Under the pieces are notes generated by a model that was not told the origin of the DNA, made no database searches, and was given only the letters and a program-made list of their open reading frames with translations. From NCBI GenBank assembly GCA_905234265.1, contig CAJOHJ010000006.1, positions 1-64,000 of the forward strand: DNA of 64,000 nucleotides. Direction: 5' to 3'. This document shows, one piece after another, positions 8,477-18,038 of the stretch; the first letter of the stretch is position 1, and every line of letters begins with the position of its first letter. A program made the position numbers and the translations under genes. Origin of the DNA: an uncultured Prevotella sp. (GTDB lineage: Bacteria; Bacteroidota; Bacteroidia; Bacteroidales; Bacteroidaceae).

Positions 8477-10420
8477 TTATTTAAACATAAAGTCCTTTCT
8501 GCGCAGCAATGCCTGTCCCATGGTCTCATTTGGCCAGGAAGTGACAGCAGATTTTTTGGGTTCCAGACTGAAAATGCCGTACCTGTTGGAATGGTTGTCC
8601 CTCATGATAAACTGCTTGTTGGTGAAGAACGGGGGAACACTGTTCCACTCGATGCGGTCGTCAGCAAACACCTCGCCAGAGTAGTACATGAAGTGTATGA
8701 TTTCATTGATTGTCGTCGTGTCAGCCACCTCATAGCCCACAGGCACATCCTGCAGCAGCGTATATACGGAATTCATGGCCGACACGTTACTGCTGGTATT
8801 GGCCAGTACGCCTTGATGCAGGAAGTAAGGTCCTATCTTCATGCACGACAGACAGGTGTCGTTCCACATATAGATGGCACCCGGAGAGATGCTGTCGACA
8901 GCCTTGTAGTTCGTGGCGTTATCGGCTGGTGCTATGTCAATCTCACCATTGTTATAATAGACGTAGTCATCATAGTTGAGCCGCAAGAGGGGCGTGACGT
9001 ATGCCTTTGCCTCGCTCTCTTTGCCGTCCAGATACTGCCACGTAATGGTAAACAGGCTGTCGTCGCTGCAACGGCGGCCCAAGCCCTCGTGGCACACCTT
9101 GCCACCCAGCGTGGGATAGAACACCGTATATTCGACGTTGTGAACATATTCGTTGAGCACCTCACCGATAATCTCATGATCTACTACCACCTGAGTGTTG
9201 CCGGTACGGTTTGTGTTCTTGAGGGCGGAGAAAGGAACCTGTGCATAGACCTGGTTTCTGGCGCGTGGCATGACCTCGGTCTCGTACTTCACCTGTTCGC
9301 CCACCATTGTTTTGTAGAGGTCGACCACCTTCTCGTCAAAGAGAAGGTCGGAGATAGGAGCCACCTTGATTTCAATCAGCTCTACATTATTGCTGTCCTT
9401 GGGCAGTGAGGGGTCGAACTTCAGCGACTTGAACCACTCGTCTATCTTCTGACTTCTCGCCGTCATGTCATTGCTCTCTTGCAGTGCGATGAAATCCAAG
9501 GCGATGGCACTGTTGCCACCGAGACACTCGATATGGGTCTCACGCTGTTCCGACGTGTTGACCACCCAGTTGTCTTTCTGGGTACCCTTCTTGGTGCCGA
9601 TGCAATGGAGGAACGATAAGCCTGCTTGCTCATCCAGCGAATTGCGGCTGTCTACCACATGTCGGTTTATGGTGGTGCTGAACTTCAGCTTGCCACCCAG
9701 CTGGGCATGATAGATGATATGCGTACCATACGTCTGCAGCATGTTTTGCAGAATACGTATGGCTTCCGTCTGATTATTCTTCTTGAGGGCCTCTGAAGCG
9801 AGCTCCTGATAGCGCAGGAAACCTGGAGAGAGCGCCTCGGGATGCTGACGGGCGATGTAGTACAGGTCGTAGGGCTCCAGATGGCGCGATGCCACGGTCA
9901 GACCGTCGTGAATGGTGCAGAAGGAATATTCGTTACTCGTCATGTCGGTCTTGTTAAAGGTGGTCTTGGCCTCTCCCTGGAAGAGCAGTACGTCGACCTT
10001 TACTGAGGCGTTGGCCGTCAACTTCTGACATATCGTCATGGCATCGGTGCCACTGTACACATGATGGTAGGATGACGGCGAGACATCGTCGACAATTGTT
10101 GAGGAGCCGTGCTCCTCATCGAACTGCTGGATATACGACAGGTTGATGACGCGGTCGCGCACCTCGTCGTAGTCGCTGTACTTTCCCGTTCCGTTATAAC
10201 CGTAGCCCACACCGTAGCTGCGATACAGGTCGCCGATGTAGGCTTGACGCTGTTCCGCATGTACGCGCCGCCAATGGGCCTCACTGTAAGTGCCGTTGGC
10301 ATCTGACGGGTCGTATTTGTATTCTTCGATAGCCGTCACCAAGTCATCCTCACGCGTACAAGAGGTGTACAGCAGTGAAAAGCCCAGAACGTAAAATAGT
10401 ATAATGGTAACTCTATTCAT
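8477..10420 (-). CDS. MACPF-domain (perforin-like) lipoprotein 1, with C-terminal extension
   Basis: The 647-residue lipoprotein has lipobox LYTSC with Cys21. Residues about 65-420 form a MACPF domain: VGYGYNGT near the start, the MACPF signature YGTHIIYHAQLGGKL at 231, then a hallmark tail (VAPISDLLFDEKVVDLY). About 230 further residues form a second domain of unknown fold with no match I recognise. MACPF proteins insert into membranes as ring pores; in Bacteroidales some kill competing strains (the BSAP family). An outer-membrane or surface location is inferred from the lipobox. This is the most canonical MACPF copy of the six, with the YGTH and GG motifs intact. It sits 1 base from the stop of the previous MACPF gene. 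Confidence 0.85.
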   Translation of the reverse strand: MNRVTIILFYVLGFSLLYTSCTREDDLVTAIEEYKYDPSDANGTYSEAHWRRVHAEQRQAYIGDLYRSYGVGYGYNGTGKYSDYDEVRDRVINLSYIQQFDEEHGSSTIVDDVSPSSYHHVYSGTDAMTICQKLTANASVKVDVLLFQGEAKTTFNKTDMTSNEYSFCTIHDGLTVASRHLEPYDLYYIARQHPEALSPGFLRYQELASEALKKNNQTEAIRILQNMLQTYGTHIIYHAQLGGKLKFSTTINRHVVDSRNSLDEQAGLSFLHCIGTKKGTQKDNWVVNTSEQRETHIECLGGNSAIALDFIALQESNDMTARSQKIDEWFKSLKFDPSLPKDSNNVELIEIKVAPISDLLFDEKVVDLYKTMVGEQVKYETEVMPRARNQVYAQVPFSALKNTNRTGNTQVVVDHEIIGEVLNEYVHNVEYTVFYPTLGGKVCHEGLGRRCSDDSLFTITWQYLDGKESEAKAYVTPLLRLNYDDYVYYNNGEIDIAPADNATNYKAVDSISPGAIYMWNDTCLSCMKIGPYFLHQGVLANTSSNVSAMNSVYTLLQDVPVGYEVADTTTINEIIHFMYYSGEVFADDRIEWNSVPPFFTNKQFIMRDNHSNRYGIFSLEPKKSAVTSWPNETMGQALLRRKDFMFK

Positions 10421-10421
10421 A

Positions 10422-12650
10422 TCAGAAGTGGTTAATCGTTATATATATCGGGAAGAACTTGAAGAAATCCTGAGCAGAGTAGTTGAAAGCCCTCACATAC
10501 ATCGGGTATTCCAGCAGCAGGTCGGTGCCGGAACCGCTCAGACGCATGATTTGCGCCTGTCCCGCATCGTCGGTGACAACCGGTATTCCCTGACCGTCGT
10601 TCTGTGTAAAGGTGGTGGCAAGTTCCGTCTGAACGGGGTGTGAGAGGACCCAATAGCCGGTAGGCCAGTCCAGTCCGAGCATGTTACGCCCGTCGTCGTA
10701 GTCGTGGCTGTAGAAGATGTTCATACGGTTGCCCAGCATCTTGGTGATGCTCTTCGACTGGTACACCGAGGGCAGGTAGCCATCCAGACCCAGTGCTTTC
10801 ATCGAACGGCTCACGGCAATCGTCCACTTCTTATCGCCGTTGTTGTCGTCTGTCTGGTCCTCAACGCGCTTGATGTTATCGCCGCCGTCCAGCAAACAGA
10901 AGTGATAGGTCTTGTCGCCTACCTGATGTTTATAGAAGATGCCGTCGTTGTCCTTGTTGCGCTCCTTGGCGAAGTCCTGGAACAATTCATCTTCTTTCCA
11001 GTAATTCAGCAGATTGTCTTTTTTCAGTGCCACCGGGCGTACCGACCAGAAAGTGCTGGCCACCTTGGCAAACGTCGTCGACTCAGCCAGCGTGGCAGGC
11101 TGCGCCTTGAACACGGTGGTGGTATATTCAGCAGGGGTCTCTGTTTTCGAGGGACAAGGGCAGGGATGCACGGCATTCCAGTAGAAATACACGTTCTTCA
11201 GCTGATGCGTCTTATCGTCGAAGAGCTCGTGGATGTGCGTACTGTCGCTCTCGATGAAGATGCTGTCGGAAGGGGTGTAGACCGAAGTGCTGCCCTTCCA
11301 GATGACGCGTCCGGGACGGTGGCTCTCATCGCCCACGAAGAGTCCGGCAAACAAGAACGGCCGCACATTGCCAGTGGTGTCCTTCAGCAGCGGGTAAGCC
11401 ACCACACAGGGCTTGTCGCTGCGGATAGACGGCACATACTCCTGACACAGGATGGCGGCCTTGTCGTTGCCGAATGAAGCCACGCGCACGTCGGCACCAT
11501 AGTTACCCTTGACGGGCAGTACACCGTAGGCAGGCTCCTCGACTTCTGGGGTGGGGGCCTCTTTCTTCATGTACAGCTTATAGACCTGGCGCAGCACCTG
11601 ACGCGTCTCGTAAGTCTCAAACAGGCTGTACAAGGGCAGGAAGCGTCCACTGACGAAGGTGGCATTATAGCTGTCGGGCTCGATGCTGACATTGTTGGCC
11701 CACGTGGTATAGTCGCCGTCGCTCATCTTCGCGGCTTTGGCACCCTTGTAGTCGAAGGTCACGTGCAGCTTGTCGCAGTCTTCTTTCCGACCGCCTTTGA
11801 CCTGTATCTGTCCCTCATACATGAGGGTGTCCGTGGAAACCTCCTTGATGACCTTCGAGTTGGTGGTCTTGCTCACCTTCTTACCCATCACGACCTCGCT
11901 GACCTCCTGCGTGGCATATTCCTTGTCAACACAGGAGTCGCGGTTAATCTCTAACTGCAGTTCAATCATGGCACCCAGGTTGGAAGATACCACGAGGTGG
12001 GTGCCGTACTTCTCGGAAAACTCAGTGGCATCAGTCTCGGTGATACCACCCTCGCCTTTGCTGACCAGGGCAGCCACCGCCTTGCGGAAGTCTTCTTCCA
12101 GTACACTTTCGGCATTGTCCAACTCGTCCAGTTTCAGACAGCGCAGCAAACCGGCATCGATGGTCTTGGTAGCCATGATGTGCTTGACGAACATGTGCGC
12201 CTTGTAGTGATGCTTCCACGTGATTTTGGCAAACGTATTGTTCTTGCGGTAATACTTGCCGCTGCCGATGGCATCGTTGCTATTAATGGTATACTTGGTC
12301 TCCTCACTACCCATTTCCTGCAGCGTACTTCCACTGAAGATGTCCACCGACGTGTAATTGCGGCGCTCAGCACTGACTATCGGTCCATACTCTTTTTCCG
12401 CTTTTTCGAGTTGCGTGATGCTGAGAATGGGCTTGACGGAAAAGCTGCTGTCGTCCATCACATTGCCGGCTGCATTGTAGGCATATCCCAGGCGCTGCAT
12501 CTGTATCTGCTGGTCTGAGTAACCTCTCGTAATCCAAGAATCGACAGCAGTATCATCAACTGCTTCTATCACGTCGTCGGAACAAGAAATGAAGACCAGC
12601 GGAAGTGACAAGATCAGTGATAAGTATAAGGTAAACTTGTTGTTAATCAT
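10422..12650 (-). CDS. MACPF-domain lipoprotein 2, longest copy, with C-terminal extension
   Basis: The 742-residue lipoprotein has lipobox VFISC with Cys23. The N-terminal motif LGYAYNAAG is at about 54 and the MACPF signature YGTHLVVSSNLGAMIEL at 215, followed by the conserved domain end LPLYSLFETYETRQVL. Residues about 390-742 are an additional region carrying a Pro/Glu-rich linker (PTPEVEEPAYG) and a C-terminal part that I cannot assign. Like the 647-aa copy it combines a pore-forming-type domain with a possible receptor-binding or targeting domain; that role is inference. The tail domains of the two copies are not obviously alike. Spacing to its neighbours is 1 and 8 bases, so it is cotranscribed. 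Confidence 0.83.
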   Translation of the reverse strand: MINNKFTLYLSLILSLPLVFISCSDDVIEAVDDTAVDSWITRGYSDQQIQMQRLGYAYNAAGNVMDDSSFSVKPILSITQLEKAEKEYGPIVSAERRNYTSVDIFSGSTLQEMGSEETKYTINSNDAIGSGKYYRKNNTFAKITWKHHYKAHMFVKHIMATKTIDAGLLRCLKLDELDNAESVLEEDFRKAVAALVSKGEGGITETDATEFSEKYGTHLVVSSNLGAMIELQLEINRDSCVDKEYATQEVSEVVMGKKVSKTTNSKVIKEVSTDTLMYEGQIQVKGGRKEDCDKLHVTFDYKGAKAAKMSDGDYTTWANNVSIEPDSYNATFVSGRFLPLYSLFETYETRQVLRQVYKLYMKKEAPTPEVEEPAYGVLPVKGNYGADVRVASFGNDKAAILCQEYVPSIRSDKPCVVAYPLLKDTTGNVRPFLFAGLFVGDESHRPGRVIWKGSTSVYTPSDSIFIESDSTHIHELFDDKTHQLKNVYFYWNAVHPCPCPSKTETPAEYTTTVFKAQPATLAESTTFAKVASTFWSVRPVALKKDNLLNYWKEDELFQDFAKERNKDNDGIFYKHQVGDKTYHFCLLDGGDNIKRVEDQTDDNNGDKKWTIAVSRSMKALGLDGYLPSVYQSKSITKMLGNRMNIFYSHDYDDGRNMLGLDWPTGYWVLSHPVQTELATTFTQNDGQGIPVVTDDAGQAQIMRLSGSGTDLLLEYPMYVRAFNYSAQDFFKFFPIYITINHF

Positions 12651-12658
12651 AAGAATTC

Positions 12659-13858
12659 TTACTCGTCTTCGTAGTTACGTAATGATTTGTTCATATAGTT
12701 CTGCAGGATGGTGCGCGTCTTCTGATCGTAGATGACCTCGTAGATAGGCACCAAACGGATGTCGATGAGGGCGGCATCCTGTGGTGTCACCGACGACTGC
12801 CACTTTTTCAGCGTTTCCGTGTTTATCGTAGCCTCCTGTCCTGTGGTGAATGCCGTCACGAGCGACACGTCGCCACCACGGGCGGTGATATGGCTCTCGG
12901 AATTGCGGCTGCACTTCATGGCAGCGTCATGGTATTCTGCACTGAGGCTGGTGCCTACGGTGATGAACTTGATCTGGACAGTCATCTCCAATGCTACCTT
13001 CACATCGAGCGAGTTGGACACGGAGTCCTTGGTGGTCGTGTTGTAATAGTCCAACGAGCAGCCCAAGACGGAACGCGTGACGAAACCGGAGCCTACCTCG
13101 TCGATAAACTCACGGCAGATGCCGCTGGCAGCAAATGCCGTCGGGGCAGCATGTATCTTACGGATGAACTGTTGCATCACCTGTGCGAAACCGGCTGAGT
13201 AGACCTCACGGAACATGGGGACGACCTTGGCCAACGAGTCGGCATCCATGCTGGCAAACGTGTTGGCTGCCGGCGAGTCGGCCACGGCATTGGCCACCTG
13301 TTCGCGCAGGTTGAGGTAGTTCAAGTCGCGCGAGAAGTAGCTCTGCTTCAGACTCAGCATGGAATAATAGCGCTGGTGGGTGGCGAAACTCTTCTTGTTG
13401 AAGGCCACGTCGACATCCACGGAGAACACGCTGGCAGAGAAGCCGATACCGACATCGAGTCCCAGCGAGTCCTTCAGACTCTGGATGTCCTCGCTGTAGA
13501 AGAACTTCTGGCTGGAGTATGGGATGTAGTCATCCACGAGATAGGTGGTGCTGTACTTCTTCTCCATGTTGCGCAGGCTACGCATGTTGAATACCTCCAT
13601 GTCGGTACCGACACAGTAGGACTTGTTGTCTCTGTAGGTATAGCCCGCACCACGGATGGCACTGATGGCATCTTCCACTGCCTGCAGGTCGCCAGGGGTA
13701 TAGGCTCTGGCACGCCACGACACCGGCTGGTACGGGTCTTCCGTTGTTCCGACTGGCTGCGGCTGCTCTATAGGCGTTGGCGAATCGTCGTCACTGCTGC
13801 AGGACGCAAGGGTCATCAGCCCAGCTGCTATATATATATATAATAAGGTGTACTTCAT
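12659..13858 (-). CDS. MACPF-domain lipoprotein 3
   Basis: The 399-residue lipoprotein has lipobox LASC with Cys20. It shows the family start motif AGYTYRDNKSYCVGTDMEVF near residue 71. The signature position at about 254 reads VGSGFVTRSVLGCSLDYY, so the usual YGTH is replaced by VGSG while the following G-x-L-x-Y pattern is kept. The domain ends with LVPIYEVIYDQKTRTIL, shared with the other copies. There is no C-terminal extension. The protein may still form or help form a pore, or may act as an accessory or immunity-like partner; the sequence does not decide this. A degenerate heptamer repeat lies in the 37-base gap upstream. Confidence 0.78.
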   Translation of the reverse strand: MKYTLLYIYIAAGLMTLASCSSDDDSPTPIEQPQPVGTTEDPYQPVSWRARAYTPGDLQAVEDAISAIRGAGYTYRDNKSYCVGTDMEVFNMRSLRNMEKKYSTTYLVDDYIPYSSQKFFYSEDIQSLKDSLGLDVGIGFSASVFSVDVDVAFNKKSFATHQRYYSMLSLKQSYFSRDLNYLNLREQVANAVADSPAANTFASMDADSLAKVVPMFREVYSAGFAQVMQQFIRKIHAAPTAFAASGICREFIDEVGSGFVTRSVLGCSLDYYNTTTKDSVSNSLDVKVALEMTVQIKFITVGTSLSAEYHDAAMKCSRNSESHITARGGDVSLVTAFTTGQEATINTETLKKWQSSVTPQDAALIDIRLVPIYEVIYDQKTRTILQNYMNKSLRNYEDE

Positions 13859-13864
13859 TGTTCC

Positions 13865-13899
13865 CTCTTTACTCTTAACTATTAACTCTTGACTATTAC
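13865..13899. repeat. Degenerate heptamer repeat at MACPF gene junction
   Basis: Five imperfect 7-base units (CTCTTTA, CTCTTAA, CTATTAA, CTCTTGA, CTATTAC). They fill most of the gap upstream of MACPF copy 3 and cover the stop codon of MACPF copy 4. Same period as the repeats at 3816, 6504 and 8369. Confidence 0.6.
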
Positions 13900-14999
13900 G
13901 GATAGGTACGCAATATATAGTTCACTCTCTCCTGCACCTTGCCGGTGAAGAGATTGGCAATGGATGCAATCTTCACGTCGGTCATGGCGCACAGTTTCAG
14001 TTTGTCGCTCTCTGGTGTCGGGGGGAAGTTGACGCTCTTCATCCACTCCTCGATGCCTTGGGGTGACGAGGCCTCGCCCGACAATATCTCGGTGACGGCC
14101 TGTACATTGCCGCCACGGACGTGGATGTCGAGATTGTAGCGGTCGCGCGAGATTTTCGAGAACTCCGAGGTGCCCACACTCGCTGAACCCTCCACACCGA
14201 CAATCAGTCCGATGCTGGCATTGAGCGCCATCTCAAGACTCTGGCTCTCGCTGAGTGACGACTTGTCTATCTGCAAGGTATATTCCAGCACGCCGCCCAT
14301 GAATGAGCGTGCCACGAAGCCACGCCCCCATTTCTTCACGAAATCCAGTACATCCTGATTGCTCACACCGGCCGTATTGGCGTTGTTGCCTTCAAGCTTC
14401 TTCCAGTCTGCATAGAAGCCGGGCGAAAAGACCATGCTGTCGCCCGTCTCCTTATAGTACATGATGACGTTCTTGTACTGAAGGTCGCGGCTGTAGGCCA
14501 CTCGCTTGGTGCGCTTCATGGCATACACCGACTCGCTCTCCTTTACGCTACCCTTGGAGTAATTACCTGACACGTTGATATCGGCAACGATGATGTTGAC
14601 ACCGACGCTCGCCGACAGGGCGAGCTGCTTGGAGACGGCACTGCGCGATTCACCGGTGATGACCTGCTCCTCACTGTACGGTGTGTAGTCGTCGCTGACG
14701 AAGTTCAGCCCCTTGACATACTGGATGGAGTCCAGGTAGTTGAGGTTGAAGATATTGAATGTCACTCCTTCCAGGTATTCAGCACCAGTGGCGTAGGCAT
14801 AGCCCACACCACGTTCGAAGCCCGGTGGGGTCAACAGCCGGGACACGTAGGTTGCTGTCGGCGGTATGTTTGCGTCGACTCCCCTTCTGTTGATGCCATT
14901 AAGCGCATCGTCTTCGTCAGACAATGGGTCTTTCTGACTACAGGAAGCCACCATCAGCACACCGGCAAGGAGGAGCAGATAGTATAAACGATTCATCAT
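13896..14999 (-). CDS. MACPF-domain lipoprotein 4
   Basis: The 367-residue lipoprotein is the shortest MACPF copy, with lipobox MVASC and Cys20. The family start motif is VGYAYATGAEYLEGVTFNIF. The signature position reads WGRGFVARSFMGGVLEYTL: YGTH is lost, but GG and the following beta-strand pattern are kept. A glycine/serine-rich stretch (GLIVGVEGSASVGTSEF) follows the signature and could be part of a membrane-inserting hairpin. The end (DVKIASIANLFTGKVQERV) matches the other copies. The gene starts with two ATG codons in a row and is 3 bases downstream of MACPF copy 5. A function in pore formation is inferred from the fold only. Confidence 0.77.
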   Translation of the reverse strand: MMNRLYYLLLLAGVLMVASCSQKDPLSDEDDALNGINRRGVDANIPPTATYVSRLLTPPGFERGVGYAYATGAEYLEGVTFNIFNLNYLDSIQYVKGLNFVSDDYTPYSEEQVITGESRSAVSKQLALSASVGVNIIVADINVSGNYSKGSVKESESVYAMKRTKRVAYSRDLQYKNVIMYYKETGDSMVFSPGFYADWKKLEGNNANTAGVSNQDVLDFVKKWGRGFVARSFMGGVLEYTLQIDKSSLSESQSLEMALNASIGLIVGVEGSASVGTSEFSKISRDRYNLDIHVRGGNVQAVTEILSGEASSPQGIEEWMKSVNFPPTPESDKLKLCAMTDVKIASIANLFTGKVQERVNYILRTYP

Positions 15000-15002
15000 T
15001 TC

Positions 15003-16394
15003 TTAGTTATTACTCATTTTCATATTAAAGTAGTCGGCCAGCACTTGACGGGCATAGTCGTCTGCGACGAGGGCGTAGATGGGAATGAGCGACATGTCGA
15101 CCATGACGGCACGCGTGGGGGTACAGCTGGTCTGCCAGGCGGTGACCTCGCTGTCCAACAGCTGGCCGCCGGTGACGAGGACGCATACCTGACTGACATC
15201 GCCGCCGCGCACCTTGACGGTGGCAGTGGTCTTATCCATCAGGTTGGTGGCTTCTTTGGAATAGCCGATGTCAATGGAGCCGCCGCCACTACTTTTAATG
15301 TTCTTCTGGAAGCTGGCCTCAAGTGCCACTTCGACACCCAGCGTGTCGCGCAGTGCGGTGCTGTCGACGCTGATCTGATAGTCGAGCACAACACCCATGG
15401 CCGACTTGCTGATGAAGCACGGACCAATCTCGCTCAGGAACCTGTCGCAGATTTCCTGCTGCCGACTGGTATTGCCCTTCGCGGCAGTAATGTCCTTGGC
15501 AAACGTCTCCTGAACGGAGAGGAATCCCGGCGACAGCAGCTTCCGCTTCTCTTCACGCGTAGTGGCTTGCTTCAGCAGAGCCATCACGTTCATATACTGA
15601 ATCTCGCGCGTGAACTGAGTGGTCTTCAGACGCTTGAGTGCGTACTTGTTCTTGGATTTCTCCTGATGACCTTTTTCTACATCGACACTGACGCTGCCAC
15701 TGCCGCCCTTGTTCTTCACATTGCCAAAGTCCATACCGAGAGAGGCGTTGACGGTGAGTCCCTTGTTGATATTTGATTGACTATCGGCGGTGATGTACTC
15801 TTGTTCGGTCTGGGGGAAGATGGCATCGGAAATCAGGCGGACACCTGTGGCTTGCTGAATGCTGTCGAGCGTGACCAGATTGAACAACTGGATCAGTGCT
15901 CCGTCGCAATATTCGCCACCGGGCATGTAGCTGTAGCCGGCACCTTTGTTGGCCGAGAAGACCGTGGAGATGGAGTCCAACTCTGGGTTGCCCGACTGTA
16001 TAACCGACAATTTGTAATCGCTCTCACCGGCAGCCCGTCTGGCTGTCCCCTGAGTGGAGAGCGTCAGCACATTCTCGCGCACGGCACCCCAGTTCTCGCC
16101 CACCTGGACGGTGACCGTAGCGGGTCCTTCGCCAGAAGACGGATAGACGTTCGCCAGTCCCTTTTCAGTTGTTACAGACCACTTGCCCGGCACGTTGATA
16201 TAGGCAGTATACTCCCCATAGGAAGCACCGGTATTCACGATGCTACCCGCAGGAGACCCGAGAATGGTAAACGGGGCAGTGCTGCCCTCGCCAGTGGCCA
16301 TCTCATTGCCTGTCATATCCTCGCTGCTGGAGCATGCAGCCGCAAGAGCGGCTGCAAGCACCAACGCCGAGTAAGATATGTTTCTGTTCATCAT
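15003..16394 (-). CDS. BACON-MACPF lipoprotein 5
   Basis: The 463-residue lipoprotein has Cys21 in the lipobox AAAC. Residues about 40-135 look like a BACON domain (YINVPGKWSVTT, then YPSSGEGPATVTVQVGENWG), a beta-sandwich often found at the N-terminus of Bacteroidetes surface proteins and proposed to bind carbohydrate or mucin. The MACPF part follows, with AGYSYMPGGEYCDGALIQLF and a signature position IGPCFISKSAMGVVLDYQI, ending in LIPIYALVADDYARQVL. It is translationally coupled to the gene upstream by a 4-base ATGA overlap. The BACON part may help the protein attach to glycans; that is inference. Confidence 0.8.
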   Translation of the reverse strand: MMNRNISYSALVLAAALAAACSSSEDMTGNEMATGEGSTAPFTILGSPAGSIVNTGASYGEYTAYINVPGKWSVTTEKGLANVYPSSGEGPATVTVQVGENWGAVRENVLTLSTQGTARRAAGESDYKLSVIQSGNPELDSISTVFSANKGAGYSYMPGGEYCDGALIQLFNLVTLDSIQQATGVRLISDAIFPQTEQEYITADSQSNINKGLTVNASLGMDFGNVKNKGGSGSVSVDVEKGHQEKSKNKYALKRLKTTQFTREIQYMNVMALLKQATTREEKRKLLSPGFLSVQETFAKDITAAKGNTSRQQEICDRFLSEIGPCFISKSAMGVVLDYQISVDSTALRDTLGVEVALEASFQKNIKSSGGGSIDIGYSKEATNLMDKTTATVKVRGGDVSQVCVLVTGGQLLDSEVTAWQTSCTPTRAVMVDMSLIPIYALVADDYARQVLADYFNMKMSNN

Positions 16395-17905
16395 TTAAGG
16401 TCGCTTAAGTCTATGTCAAGCTTATTTCCGTATTGTTTCGGGTCGAGAGAGAAGTTCTTGTCAATATACTCTTTCAGATATGCGCGGGCCTTACCCTCAT
16501 CGCTGGTAGCGTTGGAACCGTCGAAAATGTCGTAGATAGGATGAACCTGCATACCTACCATGGTAGCCTTCTCAGGCTCTGCTCCGAGCATCCACTTGGC
16601 CAGGTCTTCACAGTTGAGAGAACCGCCGGTAGCCAGGATGTTCACCAGCTGGACATCATTGCCGCGGGCCTTTACCTTGGCCTTGGTAGAGGTGGCAGCG
16701 TCAAATGAAGCATCGGACACCTGAACATTGCCACTGAAGAAGAAGTTCTTCAGTTTGGTGCTGTCCTTCATCAGCTCCATCATCTTGACCTTGGTGGCAG
16801 AGTCGACCGCAGCAGTATCCTTGATCTGCTGCTGCCACTTGAAGTCGAGAGCGGCCTGCACATCAGTGCTCTTATAGACCTTCTTGGAGTCAACAGTCAT
16901 ACGGTAGTTGAGCTCGCAGCCTAAGAGACATTTTGTGATGACGTGGGTACCTACGATTCTGAAGAAATCGTCAGCAGCAGCCTTCTGCTTGGCTACATCA
17001 GTACCTGCAGCCTTGAACTGGCTGATGAAAAGATTCTTGTAATAGAGGTAACCTGCGTCGTAGTTATCGGAATTCTGCCAAAAATTATTCTTTGCCCATT
17101 CAATCTCTCGGCTGTACATCGAGCGCGTCAGCGACTTCTGGACAACGGTATGTCCGGTCTGTGAAACGCGGTTTACGTTCACGTCGAAATCTACGCCCAG
17201 TTTTACCGGACCGAAGTTTCCACCAAGATTACCATCTACGGCAATCTGCTTGTCCAACATGCTGTCGCAGCTGGAAAAGTAGTACGCCTCCTTGGTGTCT
17301 GGCACAAAGTCGTGCTTGACAATAGTAGTATCGTTGTTGAAGGCTTCCATCTTGAAAATCTGGATACCTGTGCACAGTTCGGGAATAGGATTCTTGGTGG
17401 CATTGTAACCATAGCCGACAAAGACGTTGGAGTTGACCACCTTCTTGAATCTGTCAAGGCTTACAAGTGCATCCTGCGACAGTGTCGATGTACCGTCGTC
17501 GGCGGCACGGGTGGTAGAACCCGACGGAAGAGCCTGGCCGTTTTCATCGATGAAGTTGACCTTGTAAGACAGCTGACGAGCCTGAGCCCAGTTGTTACCA
17601 ATCAGCACGGGAACGCGCATGCTGCCCTTGCCATACATCTTGGTAGGAGTGAACTCCATGTTGTTGTCGGTCTCAATATACCACATTCCATCGGTCTTGA
17701 TGTTGAGATAGTAGGTAGCCTGGTCGGCAGAAACAGCTGAGAGCTGCTGCCCATTTCCATCCGTCAGCACGGCGGTGTTTTCAGGCTGGTCGCCAAACAG
17801 AGATTGAGTATCAGGTCCAGCTTCCAAATAGGTAGAGTCTGAACAAGCGGTAAAGGCTACTAAAGCCACTGCAGCTGCAAAAAGCTGTCTTGTCTTTTTT
17901 TCCAT
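16391..17905 (-). CDS. BACON-like MACPF lipoprotein 6, first gene of the MACPF/GLUG operon
   Basis: The 504-residue lipoprotein has lipobox AFTAC with Cys21. An N-terminal BACON-like module spans about residues 40-140 (YYLNIKTDGMWYIET, then MRVPVLIGNNWAQ). The MACPF domain has VGYGYNATKNPIPELCTG near 170 and the signature VGTHVITKCLLGCELNYRM, which keeps the TH pair. The domain closes with VHPIYDIFDGSN and a C-terminal helix. The start ATG at 17905 follows a 75-80 base leader from the TAnnTTTG promoter at 17986-17993. The gene leads nine same-strand genes separated by gaps of at most about 37 bases. Its promoter has a 21-bp repeat array directly upstream, so activation by the nearby AraC protein is likely. 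Confidence 0.82.
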   Translation of the reverse strand: MEKKTRQLFAAAVALVAFTACSDSTYLEAGPDTQSLFGDQPENTAVLTDGNGQQLSAVSADQATYYLNIKTDGMWYIETDNNMEFTPTKMYGKGSMRVPVLIGNNWAQARQLSYKVNFIDENGQALPSGSTTRAADDGTSTLSQDALVSLDRFKKVVNSNVFVGYGYNATKNPIPELCTGIQIFKMEAFNNDTTIVKHDFVPDTKEAYYFSSCDSMLDKQIAVDGNLGGNFGPVKLGVDFDVNVNRVSQTGHTVVQKSLTRSMYSREIEWAKNNFWQNSDNYDAGYLYYKNLFISQFKAAGTDVAKQKAAADDFFRIVGTHVITKCLLGCELNYRMTVDSKKVYKSTDVQAALDFKWQQQIKDTAAVDSATKVKMMELMKDSTKLKNFFFSGNVQVSDASFDAATSTKAKVKARGNDVQLVNILATGGSLNCEDLAKWMLGAEPEKATMVGMQVHPIYDIFDGSNATSDEGKARAYLKEYIDKNFSLDPKQYGNKLDIDLSDLK

Positions 17906-17985
17906 AATTTGTTTTGTTTATTTGGTTGTTTGTTTAATGAATAATTCTATTGTTCACATCGGTTTAGTTCTTCGGTTTTGTTCTG

Positions 17986-17993
17986 CAAAAATA
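17986..17993 (-). promoter_or_regulatory. Promoter -7 element of the MACPF/GLUG operon
   Basis: The minus strand reads TATTTTTG, matching the Bacteroidetes TAnnTTTG element. No TTTG lies at the -33 position. The nearest repeat unit of the array at 18039 is separated from it by exactly 45 bases, which suggests activator-dependent initiation. Confidence 0.65.
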
Positions 17994-18038
17994 ATACATT
18001 TCTCAAAAATAAAAAAACGAAAAATGCCCTCCACGAAA

